This document shows, in pieces, positions 46,601-58,600 of a DNA stretch of 64,000 bases (positions within the stretch are counted from its first letter, which is position 1; every line of letters starts with the position of its first letter). This DNA comes from Maylandia zebra (Eukaryota > Chordata > Actinopteri > Cichliformes > Cichlidae). The stretch lies in NCBI RefSeq assembly GCF_041146795.1, contig NC_135172.1, positions 13,382,137 through 13,446,136 on the forward strand, given 5' to 3'. A model generated the notes under the pieces. It made no database searches and had not been told where the DNA came from. It saw nothing but the letters and a program-made list of their open reading frames with translations. Made by a program: the position numbers and the translations under genes.

Positions 46601-48956
46601 GACCTTGTATGTGAAGAGCAGGATTTTTGATATCTCAAATCAAGATCAACAAGGTCAACAAAATTCGAAGCAGAGGTTTGGCAATACAAATGTGCAACAT
46701 AGAAGATGTCATTTTTTTCTCCCGTTAATTTTTAAACAAACTAAAACGCTATCCACACAATCCTAGCAACCGCTATCTAGACTCGCAAATTGACATGTAG
46801 TTTTTGACAACAATCATTTTTCAAGCTTGATACACTGCTCACAAATTGCTGTTATAAAAATGGGTCTTAATACAAGGTATTGATTCGGTCTGATGCTGCA
46901 TGCTAAGTATACTGCACCCAGCCACTCAATTCAAATCTTTTTAATCCCCATGTCCTCTCTGGAATGTCACAAGAGATTGAAGTCATTACCAAGTCAACTG
47001 ATGAAACAAGCAAAACACAACTTTCGTGTTTGCACACTAATTGCAAAGTGCAGCAACGCAAGGAGCGGTAGCATTAGTGCACTCCAGCAAACACATGGAC
47101 TCACCCGAGAGAAGAGGTGTGGCTGAGGGCTGCTGCTGCTCTGAGGGGACTCCATGGGAGAGGATGGAGAGAGGGAGGATGGCGAGGAAGGGGATGGGGA
47201 GAGAGAAGAGGCATGGCGCAAGGAGGGGGACAGGCTGAGGTCCATGGCTGGAGGGGTGAAGCAGGACCCAGGTCGTTCTTGAGAGGAAGACAGGGAATCT
47301 AGATTAGAGATTAGAGATAAAGCAGGATCCTTATTACACCCATCGCAGTATCATGATTCATTGATTTCTTGCTTTGCTGAGGTTCATTTCACAAAATGTC
47401 CCTGTAATTTTACCAACGCGTTATTGTTTGCAGGTAATGCCACGGTCTTAGCAACACCCCTGCTCACTCTTTTTAAATATGTTTCAAAATATTTTAAATA
47501 TACCTTTTCAATTTCATTGAGGCATGTAGAACATTTCTATAATCCTCTGACTTATTTTGTTCTTTCTTCTTCTTAGATTTTATAACAATCACAATAAAAG
47601 TAATAAATAAATCATGAGGCACTTTTCAAAACACGAAGAAAGTCGCATAAAAAATTGCACAAAGCGACTCCCAGGCCATTTCATTTTGTTATTATCGCAG
47701 CTATCTGAAACAATCACACAGAACTCATTAATGTAAGTGCATGGTGCTTCATCCATACTGGACACACAATAGCTACTAGCCCTTTGTTTGTCATCAGTAG
47801 TTAAAGCAAGCCATTTATCAGTTTGAAGGTTGGTGGATCAATTCCCAGTCTACCCCAGACTGCGTGTGAAGTCATCATTGGGCAGGATACTGAAACTCAA
47901 GTTGCCCCCAATCCATCCTTCAGAGTCTGAGTGTATGTGCAAATGTTAGACAAGGCACTTGGGTATGGATGTGTGCATGACTGGGTGAATGAGACTTTTA
48001 ATAACAAGAGCTTCCATAAACATGGAAGGGATGACCTTGGCATTGTTCATTAGTTCAGTCACGGCATCCATTGTGAATGATGGATTAGGTCCTCTTTATA
48101 TGGTGATATATGGACTATTTATTATTATTTATATGGGCTTAAGTTTTTCCTTGTGTGAAGCTCAAAATCTCTTCTCTCTGTCCCAGGTTCACCACTCACC
48201 CCAGCTTCAGCCCCTCTGCCTGCACCCTCTACTCTCAGCCCGTCCTACCTGCCTAGCTCTCCAGAAACCTTCCTAAGACTATATTTGCAAACCAACCAAC
48301 TAAATTTGTTGTAATCTCAGTTTCTATTTTCTGTCCATGGGTCCTTTAATCAATAGCAACAGCAGTGTTTCTGTGTTAAACAGAGACGGAAGCACACAAC
48401 GCAGTAATGCTGAGCACAAAAGCTGACACAAGAATGAAGACACAAAGTCCATTGTGTTTGTGAATGTCACAGAGGTGCTGTATTTTTTTTAGGTCACTTC
48501 ATATCAGTGTCACACTCCTCTTGTTATGAGCTGCACTGACAAAAATGGGGACAATCTTCTCGAGGACACAAATGAGCTACTGTTCACTGGGTTTGCAATA
48601 ATAGGTTACCAGGAAAGTGAGGACAGAGAATCAACCTATTACGCTATTGCATTACCACAGTGATAAACTTAATTACTGCGCCATGACAATATCAAAGTCA
48701 TGTCATGTGTGTATTTAGGAGAGTAGAAATGATGGAGAATTTATTTCGGTGATGCTAAAACTGCCAGATGTTTACCAGGTTAACTCGTACCTGGAGAAGA
48801 AGGAGGCGATGGAAAAGTTGTGCACTGTAGCCGCAGTCGTTTGATGCTGATGTGGGCACAAATAGAGGACGGGCAGCTCCTCTTTCCCAGTATCCCTGGA
48901 CCGTCTGTGCGACCTGAGGGAAGCTTCAAGTCCAGTGGCTCATCCACAGACAACAT
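40006..48956 (-). CDS. glis2: glis2, GLIS family zinc finger 2 (whole gene, six coding exons)
   Basis: A Krueppel-like nuclear transcription factor that binds GLI-type DNA sites; in vertebrates GLIS2 acts largely as a repressor in kidney and nervous system and is linked to nephronophthisis. Joining 48956-48791, 47277-47105, 44784-44599, 42323-42190, 41399-41281 and 40679-40006 gives 1452 nt (483 residues plus stop) with every junction in frame and flanked by GT-AG. The N-terminus [12 protein letters not shown] matches the GLIS2 signature and contains a PLDLK motif like a CtBP site. MDLSLSP follows in exon 2. Five C2H2 fingers span about residues 171-325. The end [17 protein letters not shown] matches the GLIS2 C-terminus and separates it from GLIS1 and GLIS3. 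The protein is slightly shorter than human GLIS2 (524). I cannot tell which teleost ohnolog (a or b) this is. Confidence 0.95.
41281..41399 (-). CDS. glis2: glis2 coding exon 5 (fingers 2 and 3)
   Basis: Acceptor TTTCTAG at 41406-41400, donor ACAG|GTGAGT at 41281/41280. It encodes [18 protein letters not shown] and the rest of finger 3 ([18 protein letters not shown]), ending one base into a Gly codon of the TGEKP linker. Confidence 0.95.
41820..42070. mobile_element. hAT-like repeat with CGGACCAG / GGCCCGGTACC ends
   Basis: The left part reads TTTTTTGCACCACGGACCAG and ACAATATTTTCACAGACTGG; the right part has CGCGGCCCGGTACCAAGCG. This pairing of ends is common in vertebrate hAT-like non-autonomous elements. 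No exact target duplication was found. It lies in glis2 intron 4. Confidence 0.5.
42190..42323 (-). CDS. glis2: glis2 coding exon 4 (fingers 1 and 2)
   Basis: Acceptor CCTTCAG at 42330-42324, donor AAG|GTATTC at 42190/42189. It encodes the rest of finger 1 ([19 protein letters not shown]) and most of finger 2 ([16 protein letters not shown]), ending two bases into an Arg codon. The long helix and the extra spacing of finger 1 are typical of GLI/GLIS/ZIC proteins. Confidence 0.95.
44599..44784 (-). CDS. glis2: glis2 coding exon 3 (residues 114-175)
   Basis: Acceptor CTTTAG at 44790-44785, donor AAG|GTACGT at 44599/44598, exactly 62 codons in phase 0. It encodes a Pro/Tyr/Ser linker and ends CRWMK, the first cysteine of zinc finger 1; the next cysteine opens exon 4, as in other GLIS2 genes. 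Confidence 0.93.
46020..46700. repeat. Dispersed fish repeat, also present at about 62550-62640
   Basis: CTCTATGAGT.A, then CAACAGTGG.AAGAAAAA.CTCCCTTTTAACAGGA and CTCAGGGAGG.GC, occur here (46040-46130) and at 62545-62640. The following tract (46330-46640) is also of a type seen many times in fish genomes. The class is not determined. Confidence 0.55.
47105..47277 (-). CDS. glis2: glis2 coding exon 2 (residues 56-113)
   Basis: The acceptor CTCTCAAG at 47285-47278 and donor CGG|GTGAGT at 47105/47104 frame a Ser/Pro-rich exon with MDLSLSP at about residue 67, a stretch conserved in GLIS2. The first two bases complete a Glu codon from exon 1. The Ser-Pro repeats ([15 protein letters not shown]) are low complexity. 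Confidence 0.88.
47820..48000 (+). repeat. SINE-like fish repeat
   Basis: The tract GGGCAGGATACTGAAACTCAAG, followed by GTTGCCCCCAAT and a tail with GTGCATGACTGGGTGAATGAG, resembles a common fish SINE-like repeat. It lies in glis2 intron 1. Confidence 0.5.
48791..48956 (-). CDS. glis2: glis2 coding exon 1 (residues 1-55 plus one base)
   Basis: ATG at 48956-48954. It encodes [12 protein letters not shown] and a Ser/Pro/Arg-rich stretch. The donor is CCAG|GTACGA at 48791/48790. An acceptor-like pyrimidine tract ending in GCTAG at 48984-48980 lies just upstream, so the exon probably begins at 48979 with 23 nt of 5' UTR and an upstream non-coding exon is needed. Confidence 0.9.
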
Positions 48957-50287
48957 GGCCGCCGATTATTGTTGCCCACCTAGCAACAGACAAACAAGTT
49001 AACAAACAAAGTGTCTTTATTTCAGTAAAGAGCAATGAAAGCAAATTTATTATTAGGACTTGCTTACTAATGTGTTTTTTTTTAATAACCTCCTGGAATA
49101 AATCTGTACATTTCTTTTCCCTTTTCTCTCTCTCACACTCAGGGATACTGAGTCTGTTGTGGGTGCTAACCACAACTCCCCACACTCTGAAATGACTCTG
49201 ACTCATCTGGGAAAGAAATACCTGGGACCCACAAATCAAAACAATCTCATTTACACGCAGGGAGACATTTCTTTCACACCACCGTGCTAACGGACGACTA
49301 TATAACAGGTTATTAAATAAAAAAATAATTTTGCACATCTTACAGCTACAGATGAGTTAAAAGATACGATTAATTCAATTAATTCACTCAATAAAGTGAG
49401 TTGTATGACTAAAATCATCCGTTTTTCTTGACCCAGGTTCTTAGGCTCTCGAGATTCAACATTCACACAAATAGTACAGAGTTACACATCTTTCTTCATC
49501 GGATATCCGCTGGTGTATCATCAGCTATCATTCCCCTCTTAGAATTTGGATAACAATATTCCTCTCTTTAGTAGTAGAGCATCCACATTTAGACTTCCAG
49601 ATGCAATGAGAAATAATTCTGCAATAATCCCAAAAAAATTCTAAAATGACAGTCACAAAACTGTTACAAAAAGCTACTTAATATCCCACAAACTGAAGTA
49701 ATAGTAACAGTTAGTCTAGATGACACTTCACTAAATTGTGAATACTTGTTAATTAACATACTACCTACAAATGTTAGTTGTTCTAGGTCATGTATTCTGT
49801 AATAAGGCAATTTGAAAATAGCAGGGCTTAGTTCTTTCGTTGTCAATTTTCGTTGTAGCTCAGTTCCCGGGGGGAAATCATAATGATGTGGGCCTGTTAC
49901 TTTGATCCTCTGCATTTCTGTGGTGAACACTCGAGGGCCTAAACTAGACTTTTCAGTAGTTTTCCACTTCTGATGGTATGATACTCTGGGTGAAGCATGC
50001 GACAAAAGTTATCCCAGCCAACGACTAAACTCATGGGTTCTTGTTAGACTAAATGACTCAAGACGCAGATATGTGCTGCAAAGAAAAAAAATCTCCCAGC
50101 AGAAAACCAAAGAGGGGAAATTCTTGGACCAAACCCGCAGTGAAATGCTTGACAGCTGCCGGGAAAGTCAACGCAATACACGACATTTTTGCACCTGAGA
50201 ATTCCACAGCTGTTATTCACTCCGTGTCAGTGGGAGTGTGTACGCGATGTCAAAAAAAGCTCATCTAATGTTGAATTACATTTGGTA

Positions 50288-50560
50288 TTATATATAGGGT
50301 GGGCCATTTATATGGATACACCGTAATAACATGGGAATGGTTGGTGATATTAAAGTGCTGTTTGTGGCACATTAGTATATGTGAGGGGGCAAACTCCTCA
50401 ACATGGGTGGTGACCATGGTGGCCATTTAGAAGTCGGCCATCTTGGATCGAACTTTTGTTTTTTCAATAGGAAGAGGGCCATGTGACACATCAAACGTAT
50501 TGGTAATGTCACAAGAAAAACAATGGTGTGCTTGGTTTCAACGTAACTTTATTCTTTCAT
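50288..50560. mobile_element. Tc1/mariner-like element fragment
   Basis: GGGTGGGCCATTTATATGGA starts a tract (GTTTGTGGCACATTAGTATA and GTCGGCCATCTTGGAT follow) that I recognise as a frequent fish Tc1/mariner-type terminal region. Only one end is present. No transposase is seen. Confidence 0.5.
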
Positions 50561-50599
50561 GAGTTCATGAGGTTTATCTACTCTATGTTATACATACAT

Positions 50600-51060
50600 A
50601 ACTATAACATAGATATACACTCAACAGTCATAGCATTATGACCACCTGCCTAATATTGTGCTGGTCCCCTTTTGCTCCAAACATCGAGTCATGGACTCCA
50701 CTAGACCTCTGAAGGTGTGCTGTGGTATGTGACACCAAGATGTTAGCAACATATACTTTAAGTCCTGTAAATTGCAAGGTGGGGCCTCCACGGCTCAGAC
50801 TTGTTCGTCCAGCACATCCCAATGATGCTTGATTTAATTGAGATCTGGGGAATTTGGAGGCCAAGTCAAAACCTTAGACTCATCGTTGTGCTCCTAAAAT
50901 CATTCCTGAACTATCTTTGCTCCAGCATTATCCTGCTGAAAGAGGCCACAGTCATCAGGGAATACCATTTCCATGAAAGCGTGTACATGGTCTGTAATGG
51001 TTAAGTAGGTGGTACGTGTCAACATAACATCTACATGGATGGTTGGACCCGAGGTTTACC
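50600..51060. repeat. Dispersed repeat, related to 1755-1890
   Basis: GCATTATCCTGCTGAAAGAG, followed by CA.GGTCATCA and GTAGGTGGTAC.TGTCAA.TAACATC, is shared between 50920-51045 and 1762-1875. The longer copy begins with TCATAGCATTATGACCACCT. It is a common fish repeat; the class is not determined. Confidence 0.6.
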
Positions 51061-54000
51061 AGCAACATTGCTCGTAGCAACACACTGCCTCCACCAGCTT
51101 GCCTTCTTTCCATAGTGCATCAAGTTGCCAGGTGTTTCCTCATTCAAAACTTTGATATATATGTTGCTAATTGCAAGTTTACTTTAAAGAAAAGAAAAGA
51201 AAAAAGACCGAACCAGGCTTAACTGTTAGCCCTTGCGTTTAATTGCAACCCTAGCATACAGACAAGACAATGGTAAAATAAAAATATTTCCCCATCCTAC
51301 AAAAAAGACAGTTTGAAAACATTTCTACTTTGCAGAGTTCACTTAAAATCTTACACCCACAGTGCAGAAATGTTTGCAGGTATCCGTTTCAAAGACAACA
51401 GTATTTAAACTGCATTTAGTCAGTGTTTGCCTCCAGTGGAACTCCTAACTGGCGCCAGACGTGGGTTGTAAGTGCATTTTGTGACACAACTGCAAAAGCT
51501 CCACAGTGTGTCTCACCATATGACTCTTTAATGATAGCTGGCAGCAAGAGCATTCTTAATTTACTTTCACCGGCTGGATTAAACCTTCCAGCTACATGTA
51601 CACCTCCTTAACTTCTAAACTTGCTGTCGCCGCAAATTCTTCCACAATCACCGACACAATCCCCCGACATAATATAAGGCAGAGGCTAAACCACAATGAA
51701 GTCAGTGTTTAGGTCCTCCTGTCGGCTTGCCAGCTACCTCACCACACTAAGTTTCACATTCCACAGCAACCTTGTTGACTTCTCTCTCTCACACGCACAC
51801 AGCTATTTGGAGGTACTGTAACAGCACGCACACTCAGGACCATATGTCACACCAGTAGACATGTGTATGGCTCATAACCACACATGAGCCCCCAACCTCC
51901 CAACGGGTCCACCCCCTTTTTTCCCCTCAGTGACCTGCATTTGGGCAGCACGCCCAGATCCACTTATGGATCCTCCACTGCCTACAAAAACACATCGTTT
52001 GACTATTTGCAGACTTACAGTCAAGCATATGTACATACTTGTGCACTAGTGCATGCACTCACTGTCCTATACAGTATAGTACATACTGGTATGGTCTTTG
52101 TATGGTCTTTCCATACTGTCCCTCACTGAAAGATGGCACCACTCCTCAAACCTTCAACAACAAAGTTATGCTTAAAACCAACCTACATTAAACCCATTTG
52201 TTTGAAATCCAAAACACCTCATAAGTCAGGAGCGTCCTCACACAGTGGTTAGATATGCCTGTCAGAACCCCATAATTCTTACAAGGGAGGCAAGCTGACA
52301 AACACGCATACACACAAAGTGCATTGCTTACACATTTTTGCATGGAAATACGTACTGGTTTACACTCAGACTGGATTGCTGATGCTGTGTGTATTCTCAG
52401 CACACAAATCGTTATTAGACTCATCCAAATCCCACTTTGACTGTTCGATTTTTTGACGCTATTATATATGAAGCAAAGCAGACACACACATATGCTCACA
52501 CAGTTTATCCCCTCCCCTCAGGTGTAACACACCCACACATGAGAGTTTGTCCTCCTCTCACAGGAAACATTTGCTTCCACGGTGCCCCGATGTGGCCTCT
52601 CCCTCTCTCTTATTTTTTTATTTTTCCTCCCCTGTCTCTCTCTCTCGTGCGCTCGCTTTACTTCCCTCCCTCTCACTCCTTCCTGCGGTTTTCCTCTCCC
52701 AGTCCTCCAGCGGAGCATACCTCTCCTGTTCTCTGTACCTCCCACTCCTTTTCCTTTTCTCCTACTTTTTCTTCTCCAGTGCATTTTTGAGCTCCCTTCT
52801 TTTATTTCTCCCCAGTTTCACGACTTGTTTTTATTCCTGTTCTGTCCTTCAAATCGAACAAGATACAATGACATGAAATGACAGTGTTAATAACTGAGAA
52901 GATAGACTGTAAAGCTTTGGATCAGGCATGGACTTCACAGTCTTGAAGTAAAAACCTTTTTCAGTGTAGGTATTCAATGATTGTTTTTTTTATGTTTTAC
53001 TCTAGACCTATGCTTGTTCCACGTGTGAAAAACTAGCTGTCAGGATGAGGAGGAATCAGGTTCAACAAGGCAGCAGACAGAGAAAGAGATTTAAGCCAGT
53101 CCATCACTCCAGGAACAACGTCAGGCCTGATTTCTAAGGTTTATATATTCTTTGATCTTCCACTCAGTGTCCTTATAAGGTATTATGCAAGACCGCCGCA
53201 ACAGTGAGGATGATAGGAGGCTTTGTTTTTGTGACGTGGAGGCATACAGAGACAAAAAGAAAAGAGGCCGAGGTGCCCTCGTGAGAAATGAAATTGGACA
53301 CCTGTTTGAACAGCAGTGGACAAAAAAACAAAACAACTGGTTTGCATTAGGGAGAAAAAAAGGGTTTCTAAGGACATAGAAAGGTTGTTGAGAAGCATGG
53401 AGGAAGCAGCGGGGGGTTCCTCTTACCACACACTCTGTGGTGAGTTGGAGGTAAACAAGTTCTTGGAGGCAAGTTTGTTTTTCTTTTAAAGAAAGAGGAC
53501 AAACACGAGTTTTTCTTTTCTCATTGAAGTCCAAGTGTTGCACAATATGTTTTTCGAGGGCCGGAGAAACTGTGCAGATCATCCAAAACACTAATGACTA
53601 TATCACATTTCAAACTCCAGTCACAAAAACAAAACCACCTCCGCTGCAATCAAGCGGCTTTTTTTTCTTTTCACCGCCACGGCAGCAAAAAGGAAATTTA
53701 CTGTCAGTGTTCACAACTTGAGAATGAGTTGCGCTGTTGTTTTATATGATGTCAACTCTGATTCACGGCGCGCGCTCTGTGCCAGCATTCACGAGGGTGA
53801 ACTTCCCTCAGGAGAGAGAAAAACGGCAACAGTGCGGGGAGACTGAGAGCGAGTGGGCGATGAAAAATGGCAAGGAGAAAACAGAAACTGTGGGAGTCAG
53901 ACATGGGCTCCCACCCTTTCCTCCCCTCACACTTTTCCCATTATTTGTCTCGGCACGTCTCGGCCTTCCCTCTCTCTCTCTCTCTTGCATCTCGGCAGCA

Positions 54001-55084
54001 CAAAGTGATGCAACTGTACCGAGCAAGTCTGCAATAGCTACCAGTAGAGCCTGCAGTGTCTCTCATACTGACACTGGCGTCTACACCACTTATGAAGGGA
54101 GTGGTGGCGACTGTCAGGGGGAGGGGGAGCGGGGGGTGGGCGGGTGTAACTTCTGGAATCAGCGACTGTCTTTTTTTCACTTGAAACATACCACAAATCT
54201 CACATCTCTATACGTCAATAAGCTTACTTCTGACTCTTGCTGTCTATAGGGAGACTTTTGAAAGGCATGAAGTAGCTGCTCACTTTACCAAAAAATTTGT
54301 TCCAAAAGGGCTGAGCTGCTAAGTGTCATGACAAGAAGTGCACATTAGAAAACCCAACTTTAAAAGTTGAACAGTGCTGTTTATTCAAGCTCAGATTCAC
54401 TCACACAAACAATGCTTTTCCTATTAATTCCTTGAATTAAAGCCCCAGTCAGCCCAAGAGACAGATCAGAAACTCCATGGCAACCGCCAGCTGCTAGAGG
54501 AAAATATATATTCCCCAACCAGATGGTGAGGGGTTGCTAGAGGTTTCTGACTGACCATAGGTGAACTTGATCGCTAAAGGCCCAGTGACGGAGCCTTAGA
54601 GACTAGTCCAAGTCCCCCTGCCAAACACAGGTTATTACAGAAAACTGGGTATTCCCCAACAGGTTGGCGAGTGGGTGCTGGAGGATGCTGGTCATCAGTA
54701 GCTGAAAATGGTTAGTAGCCATTGAAAACAGGCATCATTTTGACTGCTTGGTTAGCGAGCGCTTGCAACATCATGGATCACAAGGAGGATTGTTGGTGTA
54801 ACACCTACTTTGCAACTACTCACCAATGAATGGGGAATGCATATTTTTTCTCCAACCAACCAAAGATTTCCAGGAGAGGTCGCTGACCAGTCTGTAGGCC
54901 TATATGACTAGGTCCTAGGGTTTGTTTTTACATTCAACAACTTCAATAATCAGGGAGTCAACTTCATTGGAAGCTGCAGTGTTGCACACTTGATACTGTC
55001 TGAAATGCCACCAGCAATGATCCTCCAGTGCTTCTAGTAAACTGTTATTGCTAATACAAATTGTATTTAGAAATCTGTTCCTTA

Positions 55085-55697
55085 GGGTGTTTTCACACCT
55101 GCTGGTGTTTAGTCCGCTTAAATCAAACTCGGGTTTGTTTCCTCCCTCGGTGCAGTTCATTTGTGCAGGTGTGAACATGGTAATCACACTCAGGTGAGGA
55201 GCGAAAGCAAGACCCTAATTAACTCCAGAGTGGTTCATTTATAGTGTGAACGTGAGCCGACCACGATCTGAACCAACTACCAGGTGTACATTACAAGTTT
55301 GAACTAAAAACCACCTTGGATTGCTTTTCTGGGATGTGCCAAGGTACAATTAAGGTACAATTAAGGTACAATCAGTGGTTTACTTTTGTTGCTCCCACCC
55401 CAGACACATCTGGACAAGAAGCGAGCTGAACGTTTTTTCGTGGTTTGTAGTGATGCATTTAGTTTTGCTTGGAGTTCATTTTGATTTTTCTCTGTGTGAA
55501 AAGAAATCAAATCTACAAAACAAAAGAGCTACAAGGTTACTGTGGCGGGGCGGGGCTTGCGGTGCTGTGCAGGGAAGGCAGACGCACCTGCACAGCGAAC
55601 GTGAACGTGCACCCAGGTCTGCTGTGGGTTTGTTACAGTTACAAATTAATCAACTTATACGGACCAGACTAAACAATCTATAGGTGTGAAAACACCC
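55085..55697. mobile_element. PIF/Harbinger-type MITE
   Basis: GGGTGTTTTCACACCT at the left end is the exact inverse of AGGTGTGAAAACACCC at the right end. Both sides carry TTA (55082-55084 and 55698-55700), the 3-bp target duplication expected for PIF/Harbinger elements. Length is 613 bp, with no transposase. Confidence 0.85.
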
Positions 55698-58600
55698 TTA
55701 GTAGTGACCTCAGCTGTCACAAGTAATAACAGTTATTAACCTGTTACAAAAACATCTTCCATGTCTACTAAATTTACAGACTTTTAACATAATTCTTCAC
55801 CATATGTATTGTGTTAAAATCAACCATATGGTTGTCAGCAATGCCCTTTAAAAAAAACCTCTGTTATATACACTAGGTAGCATAACAATGAATGAACCAA
55901 ACCTGCTTTATCATACTTTCAAAGTAGATGAAAGGATGAAAGGACTTGATCTTTAAACAAAATGTTTACTTTGTATAAAGAGCAAGGGAACAGAGAGTCA
56001 TTTTGTCATAGAACCAAAATTCTTAATGCACCTGAAGGAGTCGCCCCCTGCTAACCATTAGAAAGTGTGCAGGTTCAAGGCACTTTTTCACTGACATGTA
56101 CTTTTCTGACCATAAAGTACACGACACGCATCATATGTAGAAAGTACAATAGTGGTGTAGCTAACACTAATGGAAGCATTTTTTATTCGATTGCAAGTTA
56201 ATTATTCATTTGTGTCAGATGCCAAATACACAATAGTTTTTGCTTTTTTATATTTAAATCCCAAACAGACTCCAGTGCAGCTATGACCAAAGAGTCACAT
56301 TTGCTTTAAAATAAACAAAGTGGAACAAGCTCGATCAACAGGTTCTTAAACAGCATCCAGAATGCTGAAAATCACATTTAGGGACATTAGGCAGTGAAAT
56401 ATGTGTGTTTATTGCAAAAATATGGGATACCTGTTTTTTTATCATATATAAAAAAATTGCTGAACATTTTGGAAGATAGGCCCTGGGAGGAAAATGCTGG
56501 AGAGTTATTTAAGACTCCCCCACTTAGAGCACATGGGGTGGGTGGGCGTTAATCAGATAGGAGCTTTATAAATGGAAAGATCAGTTGAGGAAGAGCTGTA
56601 ATAAAAGATAAACCCCCCTCGTTACAGTTTATCCCTTCATAACTCAAAGATGAACATAACCATGTATAGTAAACTTCATGCTGGTGGAAGTTAAGAGCAT
56701 ATTTGTACTAACTGAACGGTTCTTACTCCTTAGTTAAAGAGGGTCTGTTTTTCTTCTCTAATTCTTCAGTGTTAAGAATTTTGTCAAATCTAACTCTTTT
56801 CAAGAAACACTCTGAAACCACTCCTTTGTGTTTACATTAATGAAATGGGTCAAATGAATGCAAGAAAAAGGGGTGATTTGATTTCACTTTAACCATATCA
56901 AACCAAATCACTCCAGAGCTTTTCACTCCCTTTGTACACTCGTACTCCTCCCTGACCAACCAAATGGTTTATTAAACCAACAGTTCATTCTTCGCTCAAC
57001 ACCAAGCAGCAAGCAGACAAAGGAAGTAGCTAACTGATGAACATTTAATCAGCCAATTAGCTCTGAAAGAACCATTATTCTGAGAAGAATGAATATTGGA
57101 TTTAAATGAATAAGTTAACAGACACTTCACCTCTACCTGCAGCTTAAAGAATAGCCTGTGTTGCTCAGCTTTATAAAGTAGGCCCACACTGGTATAGTAC
57201 GTCTGTTTTGTGTTTTGAGATTGTTTTGCTCATTGCAAGTGTAAGAAACAGAAATTGCTCACTGTTTACTTACTTTTTACGTCTGTTTCATCAGATATCT
57301 GAAATGTGCAGCAGTTGCACTGATGCAGAGTTTAATATGTTTTGTGTATTAGTTTAGAAAAGTGAATCACTATAATAGATGGCTATGGTTTATGTATTAT
57401 CTGTCCTTATGAAAAGTTTCTGTCAGTGGTAAATGTAGGGACAAATTATTGGCCTGTTGACAAAAAGCTGAGGGTTTCATCCCCATATGGTTTAAATCAG
57501 AGTATAAAATTTTCTATTCTTCCGTACGTAAACTCTGAACACAACAGAATACGCATAACCATAACACCATAGCAGTAATACAGCTTATAAAAACCACTTA
57601 TAGAAAATCATACAGACAGAGCACTCATTCACACTGCATGTTAAAACATATGCATGGCCTAAAAGAATCAAAAACATTGGGGGAGATGAATGGCTTAGTT
57701 AACTCAGAACATGCTCATCACTGCCAGTAATTAAACCACATGAGGGCAAAGTGAGCATGTTTCACTTATTAAATCATTGTTTGTATCTACCTGTCTGACT
57801 CAGCCCATGCCTTATGTTGTAAAAACGAATTCATAATTATTTGTAATTAATTAGTTAGTAATTAGCACAGACACAGCGCCCCAAGCATGCACTTTATGAC
57901 AAATAGATGCTAGTCAAATTTTTTATAGCAGCAACATCTTTCCAAAAGATATGTTGATCTCACGGTGGTTTTGGTTTAATTATACTTGGTTTTGGACATG
58001 AACACAAATGCCACAAAGAGGCATTCTTGTTACACTTCACTGAAGTCCAGCTAAAGGGTCGATGCATAGCTGGCATGCTGTACTCTGTTTTTTTCTGAGT
58101 CTGCGCAGGCACAAAAACTGGCATGTGAACTTCTGCATCGATGTTCACATGCACTCTCTGATGATAAATGCTCACATTCATGGAAGCAATAAAACACCTC
58201 CAATGAGTTCACTACTCTGTTAAAGGGTGTGTCGGGCAATTCTTTTCATCAATCTAAAAATAGCATATTCTAATGTAACAGCGAATGTGTTTATTCCATC
58301 ATCTGAGGCTCATCGTCGTATTTATGACCTGTCCACATGTGCTTTGGTATTTTGGTAGCCTTTTTGGCCACTCGTCCACACATAAACTGCATTCTATGTG
58401 ACTGAAAATGGGAAAAAAAACAACCTTCTTCCAGGTGAAGATTTTCACAAAGTCCATGAACATCATGTCCACATGTAAATTTATATTCTTCTTTTTTTTT
58501 TTTTTTTTTTTTTTGATGATCAGCAATCCGGTTGTTCAGTCTGACGTCACTAGCCGTGTCTGGGTCTAAACTCCGCTGCAGCTCCATGTATCAAACGATC

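Larger units (their letters stand above)
40680..48790 (-). other. glis2: glis2 introns
   Basis: Five introns, from about 0.6 kb (40680-41280) to about 2.5 kb (44785-47104). Intron 5 holds a tandem ATGGTCGCC block with a small hairpin (40949-40990). Intron 4 holds a 3' repeat tail near 41640-41700 and hAT-like ends around 41820-42070. Intron 3 holds a repeat tail TTTCCTTAGGGATTAATAAAG at 42623-42643. Intron 2 holds dispersed repeats at 46020-46700. Intron 1 holds a SINE-like tract at 47820-48000. No nested gene is seen. Confidence 0.6.

Noticed and set aside
52580..52820. Three overlapping frames rich in Ser, Leu and Pro, looking like membrane proteins
   Set aside because: They are different phases of a CT-rich low-complexity tract.
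58291..58587. 98-residue minus-strand frame with a Lys run and a CGHDVHGLCENLH segment
   Set aside because: The Lys run is a poly-T tract and the rest resembles no family I know. Probably repeat-derived, though the segment after the Lys run could be searched.
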